NCBI RefSeq assembly: GCF_049275935.1
Contig: NZ_CP184830.1
Span: forward strand, 6,262,001-6,326,000
Direction of reading: 5' to 3'
Length of the DNA: 64,000 nucleotides
Origin: Endozoicomonas_A sp049275935
GTDB taxonomy: Bacteria > Pseudomonadota > Gammaproteobacteria > Pseudomonadales > Endozoicomonadaceae
How positions within the stretch are numbered: position 1 is the stretch's first letter; every line of letters starts with the position of its first letter. The notes under the pieces are model-generated. The model saw only the letters and a list, made by a program, of their open reading frames with translations. It was not told where the DNA came from and ran no database searches. The translations under genes and the position numbers were made by a program. This document shows positions 53,875-62,815 of this stretch, piece by piece.

Positions 53875-54234
53875 CTAATCAGTGTTTTTCCGAAATTGAT
53901 CCCTGAACTGCTGCAAGCGTATCCACTCCTCTTCAATAGCCAGTAACTCTGAAAACAGCTCATCATCAACGATCGACTCACATTGATTGTCTTCTACAAC
54001 CTCCTCCGGATGCTCTGCAATCCAGAAATGCTCGAATCGACCTTCAATCTGGAGGTTCAATAGATTAGACCGGACGATTCTGGCATCAGAATCCATCCTG
54101 ATAACATCTTGCCTGTCTGAGACAAAGCGTCTAATCCTTGCAAAAAGGTTTTGCCAGAAAAAAAGAAACTCAGTATTTTCAGGATTGTTCCGGCCGGAGG
54201 CGGGCTCCTGACCCTGATCAGAATCGTCAACCAT
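53875..54234 (-). CDS. hypothetical protein
   Basis: A 119-residue acidic protein with polar N-terminus and helical remainder (FLFFWQNLFARIRRFVSDRQ; ELLAIEEEWIRLQQFRDQFR). No signal peptide or known motif. ATG at 54234 has weak upstream spacing. The gene is isolated between valS and fumarase and its base composition matches the core genome. DNA from 54235 to 54427 has no gene. Confidence 0.55.
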   Translation of the reverse strand: MVDDSDQGQEPASGRNNPENTEFLFFWQNLFARIRRFVSDRQDVIRMDSDARIVRSNLLNLQIEGRFEHFWIAEHPEEVVEDNQCESIVDDELFSELLAIEEEWIRLQQFRDQFRKNTD

Positions 54235-54423
54235 TGGTGCGTCCTTACTGCCTGTTCTAATAAACTGATTATAGAAGCCTGATTATATCTCGCCGAATAT
54301 CCAGATTTTGGCAGTGTTTATGTCCATTTAATCAGGCAGGAAGGAGCGCTACAAGAACCCACTAAAGGAGAAAAAAGGCCATCAAAAAAGAGGTAACAGT
54401 TGAATAAACTAGCGAATAAAGCC

Positions 54424-54450
54424 GGACCAGCCCCGAGAGGCTGACCCGAT
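54424..54450 (-). terminator. possible terminator after fumarase
   Basis: On the minus strand GGTCAGCC, loop TCTCGG, GGCTGGTCC forms a stem 20 bases past the fumarase stop, followed by GGCTTTATT. The T-run is short, so the call is weak. Confidence 0.4.
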
Positions 54451-54466
54451 ACAGGCTCTTGGAAAC

Positions 54467-55984
54467 TTATTTAATATCCAGAACCTGCTCTTCTATCTTT
54501 TGTTTCCAGATTTGTGGTCCGGTTTTGTGGACAGAATTACCCGTGTGATCGACTGCTACGGTCACAGGCATATCCTTAACCTCAAACTCGTAGATAGCTT
54601 CCATACCCAGTTCAGGGAAAGCAACGACTTCTGCTTTCTTGACAGCCTGGGAAACCAGGTAAGCGGCTCCACCTACAGCAATCAGATAGACAGATTCGTT
54701 ATCCTTGATCGCCTCAATCGCAGCGTCACCCCGTTCAGCCTTGCCAATCATTCCAGCCAGACCGGTCTGCTCCAGCATAGTACGGGTAAATTTGTCCATA
54801 CGAGTAGAAGTGGTTGGACCTGCCGGACCCACCACTTCGTCACGAACCGGATCAACAGGTCCTACGTAGTAGATAAAACGACCTTTCAGATCAACAGGCA
54901 ACTCTTCGCCACGGGACATCATGTCAACCATGCGCTTATGGGCAGCATCACGACCGGTCAGAATTTTTCCTGACAGCAATACTGTGTCGCCCGGCTTCCA
55001 GCTCTTGGTCTCTTCTTTGGAGATATCGTCAACATTAACCTTGCGCACCCCTTCACTCATATCCAGAGCGACTTCGGGGTAATCATCCAGGCTCGGAGCT
55101 TCCTGAATAACAGGGCCATTGCCGTCCAGTACAAAGTGCGCATGTCGTGTGGCAGCACAGTTTGGAATCATCGCCACGGGCAGAGAGGCGGCATGAGTAG
55201 GATAGTCCTTGATCTTGATATCAAGCACTGTGGTGAGACCACCCAGACCCTGTGCACCAATACCCAGACTATTGACAGCATCCATGATCTCCAAACGCAG
55301 CTCTTCAACCCGGTTACTGGGTCCACGCTCTCTGAGTTCATGGATATCAATGGGGTCCATCAGAGATTCCTTGGCAAGCACCATGGCTTTTTCAGCTGTT
55401 CCACCAATACCAATACCCAACATGCCCGGAGGACACCAGCCCGCACCCATCGTCGGTACGGTTTTCCTGACCCACTCAACAATATCATCAGAGGGGTTAA
55501 GCATGGCGAGCTTGGACTTGTTCTCGGAACCACCACCTTTGGCTGCCACCTGGACATCAACAGTATCTCCGGGCACGAGAGTCATGTGAATGACAGCAGG
55601 TGTGTTGTCTTTAGTGTTTTTGCGGGCACCTGCCGGATCTTCCAGAACAGAGGCACGCAGAACATTTTCCGGATGCGTATAGGCACGGCGAACACCTTCA
55701 TTCACCATATCCTCGACACTTCGGTCACTTTCGAAGCGGACATTCATACCGATCTTCAGGAAGACCGTAACAATACCGGTATCCTGACAAATGGGTCGCT
55801 TGCCCATTGCACACATTCTGGAATTAATCAGAATCTGGGCCATGGCGTCTTTGGCAGCCTTGGAGGGCTCTTTTTTCCAGGCATCATGAACAGCGTGAAT
55901 AAAGTCCAGTGGATGATAACAGGAGATAAATTGCAGAGCGTCAGCTACGCTCTCAATCAGATCCTCTTCACGAATTAGTGACAT
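54467..55984 (-). CDS. class I fumarate hydratase (4Fe-4S)
   Basis: A 505-residue enzyme converting fumarate to malate in the citric acid cycle. It is the Fe-S class (FumA/FumB-like): ICQDTGIVTVFLKIG near residue 80 carries the first cluster cysteine; further cysteines are in AGWCPPGMLGIGIGG near 190 and PNCAATRHAHF near 285. The fused alpha and beta parts are both complete (beta: LLSGKILTGRDAAHKRMVDM; GPTTSTRMDKFT). Start chosen at MSLIREEDLI with GGGGAGC upstream; an earlier in-frame ATG at 56062 has no ribosome site. A 280-residue antisense frame is an artefact. Confidence 0.93.
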   Translation of the reverse strand: MSLIREEDLIESVADALQFISCYHPLDFIHAVHDAWKKEPSKAAKDAMAQILINSRMCAMGKRPICQDTGIVTVFLKIGMNVRFESDRSVEDMVNEGVRRAYTHPENVLRASVLEDPAGARKNTKDNTPAVIHMTLVPGDTVDVQVAAKGGGSENKSKLAMLNPSDDIVEWVRKTVPTMGAGWCPPGMLGIGIGGTAEKAMVLAKESLMDPIDIHELRERGPSNRVEELRLEIMDAVNSLGIGAQGLGGLTTVLDIKIKDYPTHAASLPVAMIPNCAATRHAHFVLDGNGPVIQEAPSLDDYPEVALDMSEGVRKVNVDDISKEETKSWKPGDTVLLSGKILTGRDAAHKRMVDMMSRGEELPVDLKGRFIYYVGPVDPVRDEVVGPAGPTTSTRMDKFTRTMLEQTGLAGMIGKAERGDAAIEAIKDNESVYLIAVGGAAYLVSQAVKKAEVVAFPELGMEAIYEFEVKDMPVTVAVDHTGNSVHKTGPQIWKQKIEEQVLDIK

Positions 55985-56926
55985 TGCGCTCCCCAACTCC
56001 CATGTTCGGTCCAGAAACCTGTCGGACTCAAAGCACAGCTCCAACAGACCCCGGATTTGCAAGCTTCAATCTATTGCGATCTCTGAAGAACAGCCTTCAG
56101 GACCCTGGCCGGTTCCCCGGCTCTGTTGTTTGGTTCTGATCTGAACAGAAACCTCTGTCATATAGATCAGAACATCAATGAAGAACCCTTCGAAACACGA
56201 CAGTTTTATCGGTTTCCCACGAGCTTCCCCTCCTCATTTGTCCTGCCAGTATATCAATGCTTTGCATCAGAAAACATGGATTGAAAACAGGATCTATCAC
56301 TTTTTGTCACGGATTACCGAAACAAAACGACAGACAATACCTGATAACACGAGCCACAACTGAATAATGCTCTCGGTTAATACGCAAAAAAGTAAAAAAC
56401 ACAACAGCATTGCAAAGCAGATTTCTCTTCAGAACAGAGCAGACTGGAAAAAAACGACAAGTGCAATAGGCTGATATTTTGGAATTGAATCGGTTACCGA
56501 CTCAGAGGTCTACCTTATCTTCCATCGGGAGTCATAATACCCAGTCGGCTGTTAGTTGTCAGCTGCACTGTTTCAAGCCTGACAGGGTACAAATCTGAAA
56601 AACTTGGACCACGTCGAGACCAGAGCATGATTTATTTTTGCACAGAAGCAGAGATTGTTACCACTGCTGAGAACATAAAAAGTCATTAAGTTCTTCTTAC
56701 TGAAAGACACCTGTCCGGCCTTCTGAGACCTTGATCTAAACGACAGAGATAGTATTCATTATCAGTTCTGATTGATCGTTCTCAAACCAATAACCAGAAA
56801 CTCTGAACTCACAAATGGAAAATGATACTTGCACCTTTTCACCTGACAGCTATCATTTGGCTACCTTAAATGTGCAGATCAGAAAAGTTTGCCAAATTAT
56901 CGAAGTTTTCACGTTAGTATTTCGTT
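55985..56926. other. non-coding stretch
   Basis: About 940 bp between the fumarase start and the next gene. Short open frames (for example 56178-56363) have no ribosome site and unlike codon use. It must hold the fumarase promoter near 55985-56120 and the promoter of the gene at 56927; otherwise I see no repeat, tRNA or RNA gene. Composition drops to AT-rich from about 56,380 onwards. Confidence 0.5.
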
Positions 56927-57676
56927 ATGCGATATTTATTTATAACTTTGATACCAGTCATCATTACAGGTCAAGCTTGGTCAGTAGGATGCAATAATTG
57001 TAAATTTGAAATTAATGCAGCAAGCAACTTTTGCCCTAATTGTGGTTTTCAAATTTCATTACAACTTTTACCAACTGGTTGCCTAAGGGGAGAAGACTCT
57101 GTCGCCAGAATGGCAATTGGAAAAAATATCAGTTCTGGAATCAGTACAAATAATAAACACAACACATCTCTACATTATCATTTGAGAAGATTGCTTGAAC
57201 GAGCAAGGAAAGAAGGAAGGTTTTCAGCCTTATGGCGTGATATTGATTACCTCTGTAAATTTTCAGAACATAAAGATGATTTATTCTTTTTGTATGCCCA
57301 CGCAGTAGCTTTAAGAAATATGGGAAAACTAGGACAAGCGTTGAGCACTTTAAATACATGCCTGGTAAAAACAAAGTTTTCCCACCCAACAAATCTCAGA
57401 AATTTGCAAATTTACTATGAACTTTCATTTGTTCACTCTTTGATGGGCAACCATAACGATGCAATTCATTATTATTATTTATTTTTTACAAACAGAGAAG
57501 ATAGGGGAATAAATCAATCGACTGTAAACTCTGCAGTAAATTCAGCAGTGATAGCTATAACTTGTAACTCTGAAAATGCAGAAGCATACAGCTTACTTTT
57601 ATATTGTTGGAAGAACTTGAAACAGAAAATAAATCCCGACAATCTTGAAAAAATGCGTATTTATGGATTTCACTGA
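56927..57676 (+). CDS. exported zinc-ribbon and helical-repeat protein
   Basis: A 249-residue protein that begins with a Sec-type signal (RYLFITLIPVIITGQAWS) and continues at once into a four-cysteine zinc ribbon, CNNCKFEINAASNFCPNCGF (residues about 22-41). From about residue 80 the sequence is helical with TPR-like periodicity (LFFLYAHAVALRNMGKLGQA; YYELSFVHSLMGNHNDAIHY). Zinc ribbons are normally cytoplasmic, so a secreted one is unusual; alternatively the N-terminal segment is a membrane anchor. No family match known to me. First gene of the AT-rich island. Confidence 0.65.
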   Translation: MRYLFITLIPVIITGQAWSVGCNNCKFEINAASNFCPNCGFQISLQLLPTGCLRGEDSVARMAIGKNISSGISTNNKHNTSLHYHLRRLLERARKEGRFSALWRDIDYLCKFSEHKDDLFFLYAHAVALRNMGKLGQALSTLNTCLVKTKFSHPTNLRNLQIYYELSFVHSLMGNHNDAIHYYYLFFTNREDRGINQSTVNSAVNSAVIAITCNSENAEAYSLLLYCWKNLKQKINPDNLEKMRIYGFH

Positions 57677-57784
57677 ATAAATAAGGATCTGATCTGGCAA
57701 CACCCGAGAGAGCTATTGGATTCTGGCCTTATATCGAAGCGATCAAATAGCTGATTCAACACCGCACCATCGCAACATCGCACC

Positions 57785-57949
57785 TAGGAGCCTGACCGAG
57801 AATAGACTGCCCTACTGCGGTGGCAGCAAATTGGTCTGAAAATCCGCTTTTGTTCGTCAAATAGCTCGCTATTCTCCTCACAAAACCGAATTTTCATCCT
57901 CAATTTTCTGCCGTCCTCGCTACGGGCGCTATTCTCGGTCAGGCTCCTA
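57785..57949. mobile_element. 165-bp MITE with IS1182 ends, copy 2
   Basis: Inverted copy of the MITE at 42749-42913: same length, same 21-bp ends, internal sequence differing at only a few bases. It lies 6 bp from the stop of the gene at 57956. Flanks read CTAG on both sides, which could be a target duplication but is also palindromic within the repeat. Confidence 0.9.
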
Positions 57950-57955
57950 GTGAAG

Positions 57956-59179
57956 TCAGGGGCTGGATTCTATGTACATATCTACTGATGGGACCTTGGA
58001 ATCAGCTTGATCGATTACCTGTAAATTTATTTTTGGAATCCACGGTAATGTTTTGGCGTCTGATGGTGGTGAGGAATTTATTATCTGCCTTACACCGTAA
58101 ATTTGTGGGCCCTCAAGCTCACCTATGATTCTTTGTATTGCCCGCCTTTGTATTATCTCCCAAACTTCCCGGAGGCTTTTATCTGGTAATGCCTTGGCTG
58201 ACGAGCTGGCTTGCGACGGTTTGCGAGATATATTAATTGCATATTTTGAGTTTCTGGATGAAAGAGAGTCTATCTCGACTGTGCCTTCTGTTGTGTTGGT
58301 GCTGACAAGCATTGTTACTGGAACATCAACCGTATCTTTTCTCTTCCTGTTGCTCTTTGCTCTTGATGTACGTGGGACTTCGATGCCCAGATTAATATGC
58401 CCTGTGATACGAAATTGGTAGTGATCCTGCTCATTCGTAGCGGAGCTTTCAGAGGCAGCGGCTGCATTGGAGGGTCCTTCTTCTGCAGGTGGCGGTCGAG
58501 GGGTGGTCTCAGGCAATGTGTTGGCAGAAGGCGCTTTTCTTTTCCGCTTTGATCGCGAGGTCTCCTTGTTGGCGCTTCTGTCGGAAGCTGGTTGTTCTTC
58601 TGGTGCTGGTTTATTTTCAGTGCTGGATGAAGCAGTGCTTCCGCAAGTAGTGACTATTGGATCATGAAGTATTGGATCAATCACATATAACTGATTCCGG
58701 TTTTCAATTTCAATTTCAATAGGCCCTATCGGGAGAGCGATTGCGAAACCAGATTGTTGGCCAGCCCCAGCGGTCATTTGAATTAAATTCTCGTGCGTAA
58801 GCATCTGAAGAGCATCAAGAGCCATTACCCCTTCCTCTAAAGAAGGAGAGAACAAGCGATCCGGAGTTGAGGAGTAAGAAGGCGGCCAGAGCTCTGCAAC
58901 AAAATGTGGACTTTGACTGTAAAAAGACTCAGGAAAGATAATTGCAGCACTTGGTTGTGGTGGCTGTTGATTAAGTGAGGGACCAAGAGTATGTGAAATA
59001 ATAAGGTGGCAATTATCCCCTTGCCGATGTGCGACGACAATTTCGTCATATATTTCATTAATAACAATGCTATATTCGGTGGTGCTATCAACAAAATCAT
59101 CATCTGCACAAGCATTGATTACTGTAAACCCAAGCGTAAGTGTAAAGAATGTTCTTGCAAAAAGACTAGAGAAAAGCAT
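57956..59179 (-). CDS. exported disordered protein with basic clusters
   Basis: A 407-residue protein with a Sec signal peptide (FARTFFTLTLGFTVINACA, residues about 7-25). A folded-looking beta-rich part (25-190) is followed by a low-complexity Ser/Pro/Glu/Ala linker (about 190-255), then another compact part. Two lysine/arginine clusters, SRSKRKRKAPS (near 210) and KSNRKRKD (near 282), have the form of classical eukaryotic nuclear-localisation signals. Such signals in an exported protein suggest a host-directed effector, unproven. No enzyme motif. Ends 6 bp from the MITE. Confidence 0.6.
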   Translation of the reverse strand: MLFSSLFARTFFTLTLGFTVINACADDDFVDSTTEYSIVINEIYDEIVVAHRQGDNCHLIISHTLGPSLNQQPPQPSAAIIFPESFYSQSPHFVAELWPPSYSSTPDRLFSPSLEEGVMALDALQMLTHENLIQMTAGAGQQSGFAIALPIGPIEIEIENRNQLYVIDPILHDPIVTTCGSTASSSTENKPAPEEQPASDRSANKETSRSKRKRKAPSANTLPETTPRPPPAEEGPSNAAAASESSATNEQDHYQFRITGHINLGIEVPRTSRAKSNRKRKDTVDVPVTMLVSTNTTEGTVEIDSLSSRNSKYAINISRKPSQASSSAKALPDKSLREVWEIIQRRAIQRIIGELEGPQIYGVRQIINSSPPSDAKTLPWIPKINLQVIDQADSKVPSVDMYIESSP

Positions 59180-59254
59180 CTTTTGTTACCTGATTTACTA
59201 CCAGACAGAAACATTCTGGCTGATCCATGATGACCAATTGGCCACTTATAATAG

Positions 59255-59315
59255 CACATAACCTCTGGTTCAAGTGCTGCGCATCAGCGCATTCCTTTGG
59301 AAACATTTGTTAGTT
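59255..59315. other. attC-like site
   Basis: CACATAAC on the left and GTTAGTT on the right enclose arms CCTCTGGTTCAAG/CCTTTGGAAACATT and the hairpin GCTGCGCATCAGCGC. Size (61 bp) fits attC. It lies far from the arrays at 1-25 kb. Confidence 0.55.
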
Positions 59316-59401
59316 TGCGGGATTATGACTATGTTGGAATGCTTTACCTGTTGTACTTTGCAGCCACAAAATACTAAAAATATTTTTATAGGAGTAAGAT
59401 C

Positions 59402-60079
59402 ATGTTTAATACACTGTATCTTTTACTATTTTTTATATTTTCTTTCTGTTCCTTGACTTGGGCGACCGTAGAAGTCATTGGGCCAAACACTTTCACCTAT
59501 ACAGATAGTACAGGTAGTACAAAAACTCGACAAATTCTTGGCCACACCAGGCCTGAGAATGTTGATCAATATTTACAACTGGCTACTTCCATGTCTGAAA
59601 CCACCCTGAGAGTTGATAAAAATCTCAAAGAGAGAATTATAAGTAAAGTTTACGTTATTCAGTTTTCAGCTGATCCCGATGGCCTTGTTGACCAGATTGA
59701 AAACATTGGTTTTATTGTCATTTTGAATGATGGAACAGCTCTCCTTAGTTTTGATTTTTTGTCCGCACCAGGCCAGGTTGCGAGTAGCTTCGATCAAGCC
59801 GAAGCAGGAAATAGGTTAATGTCACTTATCTCCAAACATGCTACAGGAGTCGGTATGTTGGCTCAGGGCTCAACAGAGTCTCATTTGTGGTCACTGCCCT
59901 CATCCTCGTATCAAAATTTCAAGGAATCCGGCTTTCGCAGAGGCAAGAAAATAACCAATAGATATCAAGCAACCTTTCTGATCCCCTATCTGACTTTATC
60001 TGGTCAGGGGACTTTAGAAATAAGAAATCTTGGCACATACGAATACACCATTCTTGAATCTACTTCGGTACATTCGTAG
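59402..60079 (+). CDS. hypothetical exported protein
   Basis: A 225-residue protein with a clear signal peptide (MFNTLYLLLFFIFSFCSLTW, cut near ATVEV). The mature part is beta-rich with a C-terminal strand-rich end (YLTLSGQGTLEIRNLGTYEY) and no cysteines. AGGAGT is 7 bases before the ATG. No family recognised. It is followed after 36 bp by the RING-finger gene on the same strand, so the two probably form an operon and may act together outside the cytoplasm. Confidence 0.68.
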   Translation: MFNTLYLLLFFIFSFCSLTWATVEVIGPNTFTYTDSTGSTKTRQILGHTRPENVDQYLQLATSMSETTLRVDKNLKERIISKVYVIQFSADPDGLVDQIENIGFIVILNDGTALLSFDFLSAPGQVASSFDQAEAGNRLMSLISKHATGVGMLAQGSTESHLWSLPSSSYQNFKESGFRRGKKITNRYQATFLIPYLTLSGQGTLEIRNLGTYEYTILESTSVHS

Positions 60080-60115
60080 CATTCTAATTCTGTCCGATTA
60101 AATGAAGGTCCTTAA

Positions 60116-61330
60116 TTGAAGAATAAATTTGAATCTTGGACGAGGCTAATTTTACTATCCATCACAATCTTATGTCTCTCATCAGCTTGCTTCTCGAATT
60201 ATGAAGGACATGATGAGAATGAAGTAACTATGGAAGATCAAAATTTTTGGTATCACACTTTTCAAGAGTCATTGTATTACTACATCTATATACCAGTGGA
60301 TTATTACATAAGTCCAAGAGGTATCTTTCGTTTGTCATCAGTATTAGCAATGGGATACAGAAACTACTATAAATTTTATTTACATCGAAGAGCTGATGAT
60401 AGAATAACTCGTTGGCTTTTAAGATTTTCGCTTGCAATTATACCTGCGAATTTTATTTATGATATTTTAGAAGATAGAACAGCCTCAGGTGATAGTGATA
60501 TTCCTAAAATAAAAACACGTAAAATTAATGGTTCCCCTGCTTTTAAAATAGAGCTTTCGAGCTTATCAAAAAACAGTGCTCTTCAGAATATATCAAAACC
60601 ATTACGCAGCCGTGGTGTTAACAGCATTATATTCACCTCCTCCATAATAGACGACGAAATACATATTTTAGGAGAGTTAACACAAATTAGCAAAAACGAT
60701 AAAATATTCTTTGATATTTTTTTCCCTAAATTAAATTCTGACAGCTATTATTGGCTTGAACTTTGTTGCAACAAATATATTGATTGTAATACTTCTTCCT
60801 CAACACCACTAAGTGTACTGTCAGAAGAAGTGGTCGATGAGTTAGTCATTTTTTTAGATGGTAACTATGATTTTCTGGCTTCAGGCAGCAATTTTAACAG
60901 AGCCAAAGGGATTGACTTTTCAATTAGTGAAGAGTTTGTTGTAGCAAAAATACAACGGATAGAGTCCGACATCTTTTCTTATTCTATATGTAATACTCAA
61001 ACTGATACTTTACAAATAAAAAGCAACCAACTGAACTTCTCTAATGAAACTTTAGTTTTCGAATTTAAAGAAAAATTATCTTTTCAGCCTGAAGGATGGC
61101 TTGCATATACCATAAAATTAGCTTTTAAACAGCTTGAACATATTTTTCTTATCATGACAATTGATGCGTTGTTTGAAGATTTTTTTCTAGGAGAGTGCGC
61201 TATTTGCCATAAAAACATGATCGTAGGAAAAGTTTCGATGGCTGGCTGTCATAGGCATTATTTTTGTACCTTATGCCTGCGTCAATGGGCACAACATGGC
61301 TCTGGAAGGTGCCCATATTGCAATAGGTAG
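60116..61330 (+). CDS. exported protein with C-terminal RING finger
   Basis: A 404-residue protein. TTG start at 60116 is supported by GAAGGT 6-8 bases upstream and by the signal sequence that follows (LILLSITILCLSSAC, lipobox-like but with Ser at -3). Residues 30-340 have no recognised fold. The C-terminal 44 residues are a canonical C3HC4 RING: C-x2-C-x13-C-x2-H-x2-C-x2-C-x11-C-x2-C, with CAICHKN at its start and CPYCNR at its end. RING domains recruit ubiquitin-conjugating enzymes in eukaryotes; bacteria lack ubiquitin, so a role inside the host is the natural inference. Attached directly to attI-like DNA at 61336. Confidence 0.82.
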   Translation: MKNKFESWTRLILLSITILCLSSACFSNYEGHDENEVTMEDQNFWYHTFQESLYYYIYIPVDYYISPRGIFRLSSVLAMGYRNYYKFYLHRRADDRITRWLLRFSLAIIPANFIYDILEDRTASGDSDIPKIKTRKINGSPAFKIELSSLSKNSALQNISKPLRSRGVNSIIFTSSIIDDEIHILGELTQISKNDKIFFDIFFPKLNSDSYYWLELCCNKYIDCNTSSSTPLSVLSEEVVDELVIFLDGNYDFLASGSNFNRAKGIDFSISEEFVVAKIQRIESDIFSYSICNTQTDTLQIKSNQLNFSNETLVFEFKEKLSFQPEGWLAYTIKLAFKQLEHIFLIMTIDALFEDFFLGECAICHKNMIVGKVSMAGCHRHYFCTLCLRQWAQHGSGRCPYCNR

Positions 61331-61335
61331 TGCCA

Positions 61336-61420
61336 GGTAACAGCTTTCAGAACTCCAGTAATTGATATTGAATATTACACTCATGCAGTTTATATCCTCT
61401 GAATCAGATAATAATAAATA
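61336..61420. other. degenerate attI-like sequence
   Basis: GTAACAGCTTTCAGAACTCC ... ATTGATATTGAATATTACAC TCAT aligns with the start of attI 6041 (GCTAACAGCTATTAGATCTC ... TGATATTAGATATTACACTC). Identity fades after about 85 bp. It starts 6 bp after the RING gene stop. DNA 61421-61715 holds nothing else I can identify. Confidence 0.55.
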
Positions 61421-61715
61421 AACAGTTATCCCAACAGAGAAGCGGTAGGCACTTCAATCACCCTGCTGGTATTTTTATTTTTACTGGTCGCGAACAGTTA
61501 GTATTCCTAACACAGTTGTTACTATTCATTGAACTCTTTGGCAACAGAACAGTCTGACTAATTATTAACGATCAAATCGATCCTCTTAAAGAGAACAAAA
61601 TAAAAATATTAGGGATAGCTCAAGCAGCGCTATAGAAAACCCTGAGTGCAATGATATGGAAAAAGTTTACTTTAAATACAGATAATTTTAAGTCAGATGA
61701 GCATGTTGATCGAAG

Positions 61716-61801
61716 TTTATAAAGCCTGCTTCAGCCACTTCCCGAAGGCGAGACATGTGGATGGACGAAGTCTCGGAAGAAACTGGAATCATTTGTTAGC
61801 A
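61716..61801. other. degenerate attC site
   Basis: Right core GTTAGCA, arms GCCTGCTTCAGCC and GAAACTGGAATC, and hairpin CCCGAAGGCG closely follow the attC at 21791, but the left core has decayed (TTATAAA instead of GATAACG) and the inner stems carry mismatches. Confidence 0.7.
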
Positions 61802-61832
61802 TCTATGCTTGTTTTTTAGGGAGATAAGTACA

Positions 61833-62660
61833 ATGAAAAAATATACTTTAATAATCGCAATATGTTGCTCACTAGTAACTCAATATGCAAAGTCAGCCCC
61901 TCTCCCAAAAAATGAGGATGAATTGAGCACTTTGCACGCATTAATTAATATGACCCTCACAGATTCAGTAACTATTGAAGATAAAGAGTCTAATATAACG
62001 GTCGTTCTTACAAAGTCGGATGCACCTCTCCTAAAAACAGAGGATGAATTGAGCACTTTACACGCAGTAACAAATATGAGCCTCACAGATTCAGATTCAG
62101 TGAATACTGAAGATAAAGAGCCTTACAAAATAGTCGGTTTTATAAAGAGGTATAATATTGATAAGCAAATTTATTATGGATTATTATTAGGTGCAATACA
62201 TTTTACACAGTATCGAATTTTGTATTTTTGCATTTTACGCCCTCTGTCATTAGTACATGACCCATACGATGGAAAATTAACATTTGTAGAGGCTGTTACA
62301 GGAGCTATCATTGAAGAGGCTATATTTAATGGTTTGTTACTCCCTTTAATCAATTACTCTATAGAATTGGCAACTAACAGTAGCACCAAGTTTGATGAAA
62401 AAACATTTACTTTAAGTAACAACCATCATGATAAAAAAATATTTATTATGAGTAACATCATCAAGTCCACAGCATTTGGACTTTTACACCTTGCCAACAA
62501 GAACCCATTAATGGCACAAGTCCTGATATCAATGATCAACTCATTCGTAAGAGGACAATTTACTAAACATTATGGTTTACTAAGTGCGACTGTAGCTCAT
62601 GTTACTTTAAACTCTATGGGTTATTTAGTCTACATCTATAGTGGACGAGAGCACTTTTAG
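61833..62660 (+). CDS. CPBP-family membrane protease-like protein
   Basis: A 275-residue protein. Signal peptide at residues 1-22 (IIAICCSLVTQYAKSAP), then a 42-residue tandem duplication (DELSTLHALINMTLTDS and DELSTLHAVTNMSLTDS), then a membrane region. CPBP/Abi motifs are present: IIEEAIFNGLLL (EE motif), FGLLHLANKNP (F-x3-H) and ATVAHVTLNS (H-x3-N), the metal-binding pattern of prenyl-protease-like enzymes; the usual Arg after the EE motif is replaced by Asn. ATG at 61833 has GGGAGAT upstream. Flanked by a degenerate attC on the left and attI-like DNA on the right, it looks like a first cassette. Confidence 0.78.
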   Translation: MKKYTLIIAICCSLVTQYAKSAPLPKNEDELSTLHALINMTLTDSVTIEDKESNITVVLTKSDAPLLKTEDELSTLHAVTNMSLTDSDSVNTEDKEPYKIVGFIKRYNIDKQIYYGLLLGAIHFTQYRILYFCILRPLSLVHDPYDGKLTFVEAVTGAIIEEAIFNGLLLPLINYSIELATNSSTKFDEKTFTLSNNHHDKKIFIMSNIIKSTAFGLLHLANKNPLMAQVLISMINSFVRGQFTKHYGLLSATVAHVTLNSMGYLVYIYSGREHF

Positions 62661-62661
62661 C

Positions 62662-62815
62662 GACTAACAGTTATTAGCAGTCAAACGAGTGACATTAGTT
62701 ATGACACTCAGACGCGCCCCCCCTAAGCCAGGGATAATCAACTCATTTGAGTACATCTAAACTTTTCAGTTTGTCATAAAGCCATTAATGACCAATAGGC
62801 TATTAGCTATTTTTT
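62662..62815. other. degenerate attI-like sequence
   Basis: Aligns over about 150 bp with attI at 6041 and 24039 (CTAACAGTTATTAG, GACACTCAGACGCG, AGTTTGTCATAAAGCCATTAA), roughly 70% identical by eye, and keeps the inverted repeat (TCAAACGAGTGACATT with AATCAACTCATTTGAG). No integrase gene follows: the next 230 bp are non-coding. Confidence 0.65.

Noticed and set aside
55136..55978. A 280-residue plus-strand frame rich in His, Thr and Ser.
   Set aside because: It is antisense to the class I fumarase gene and has no ribosome site or family likeness.
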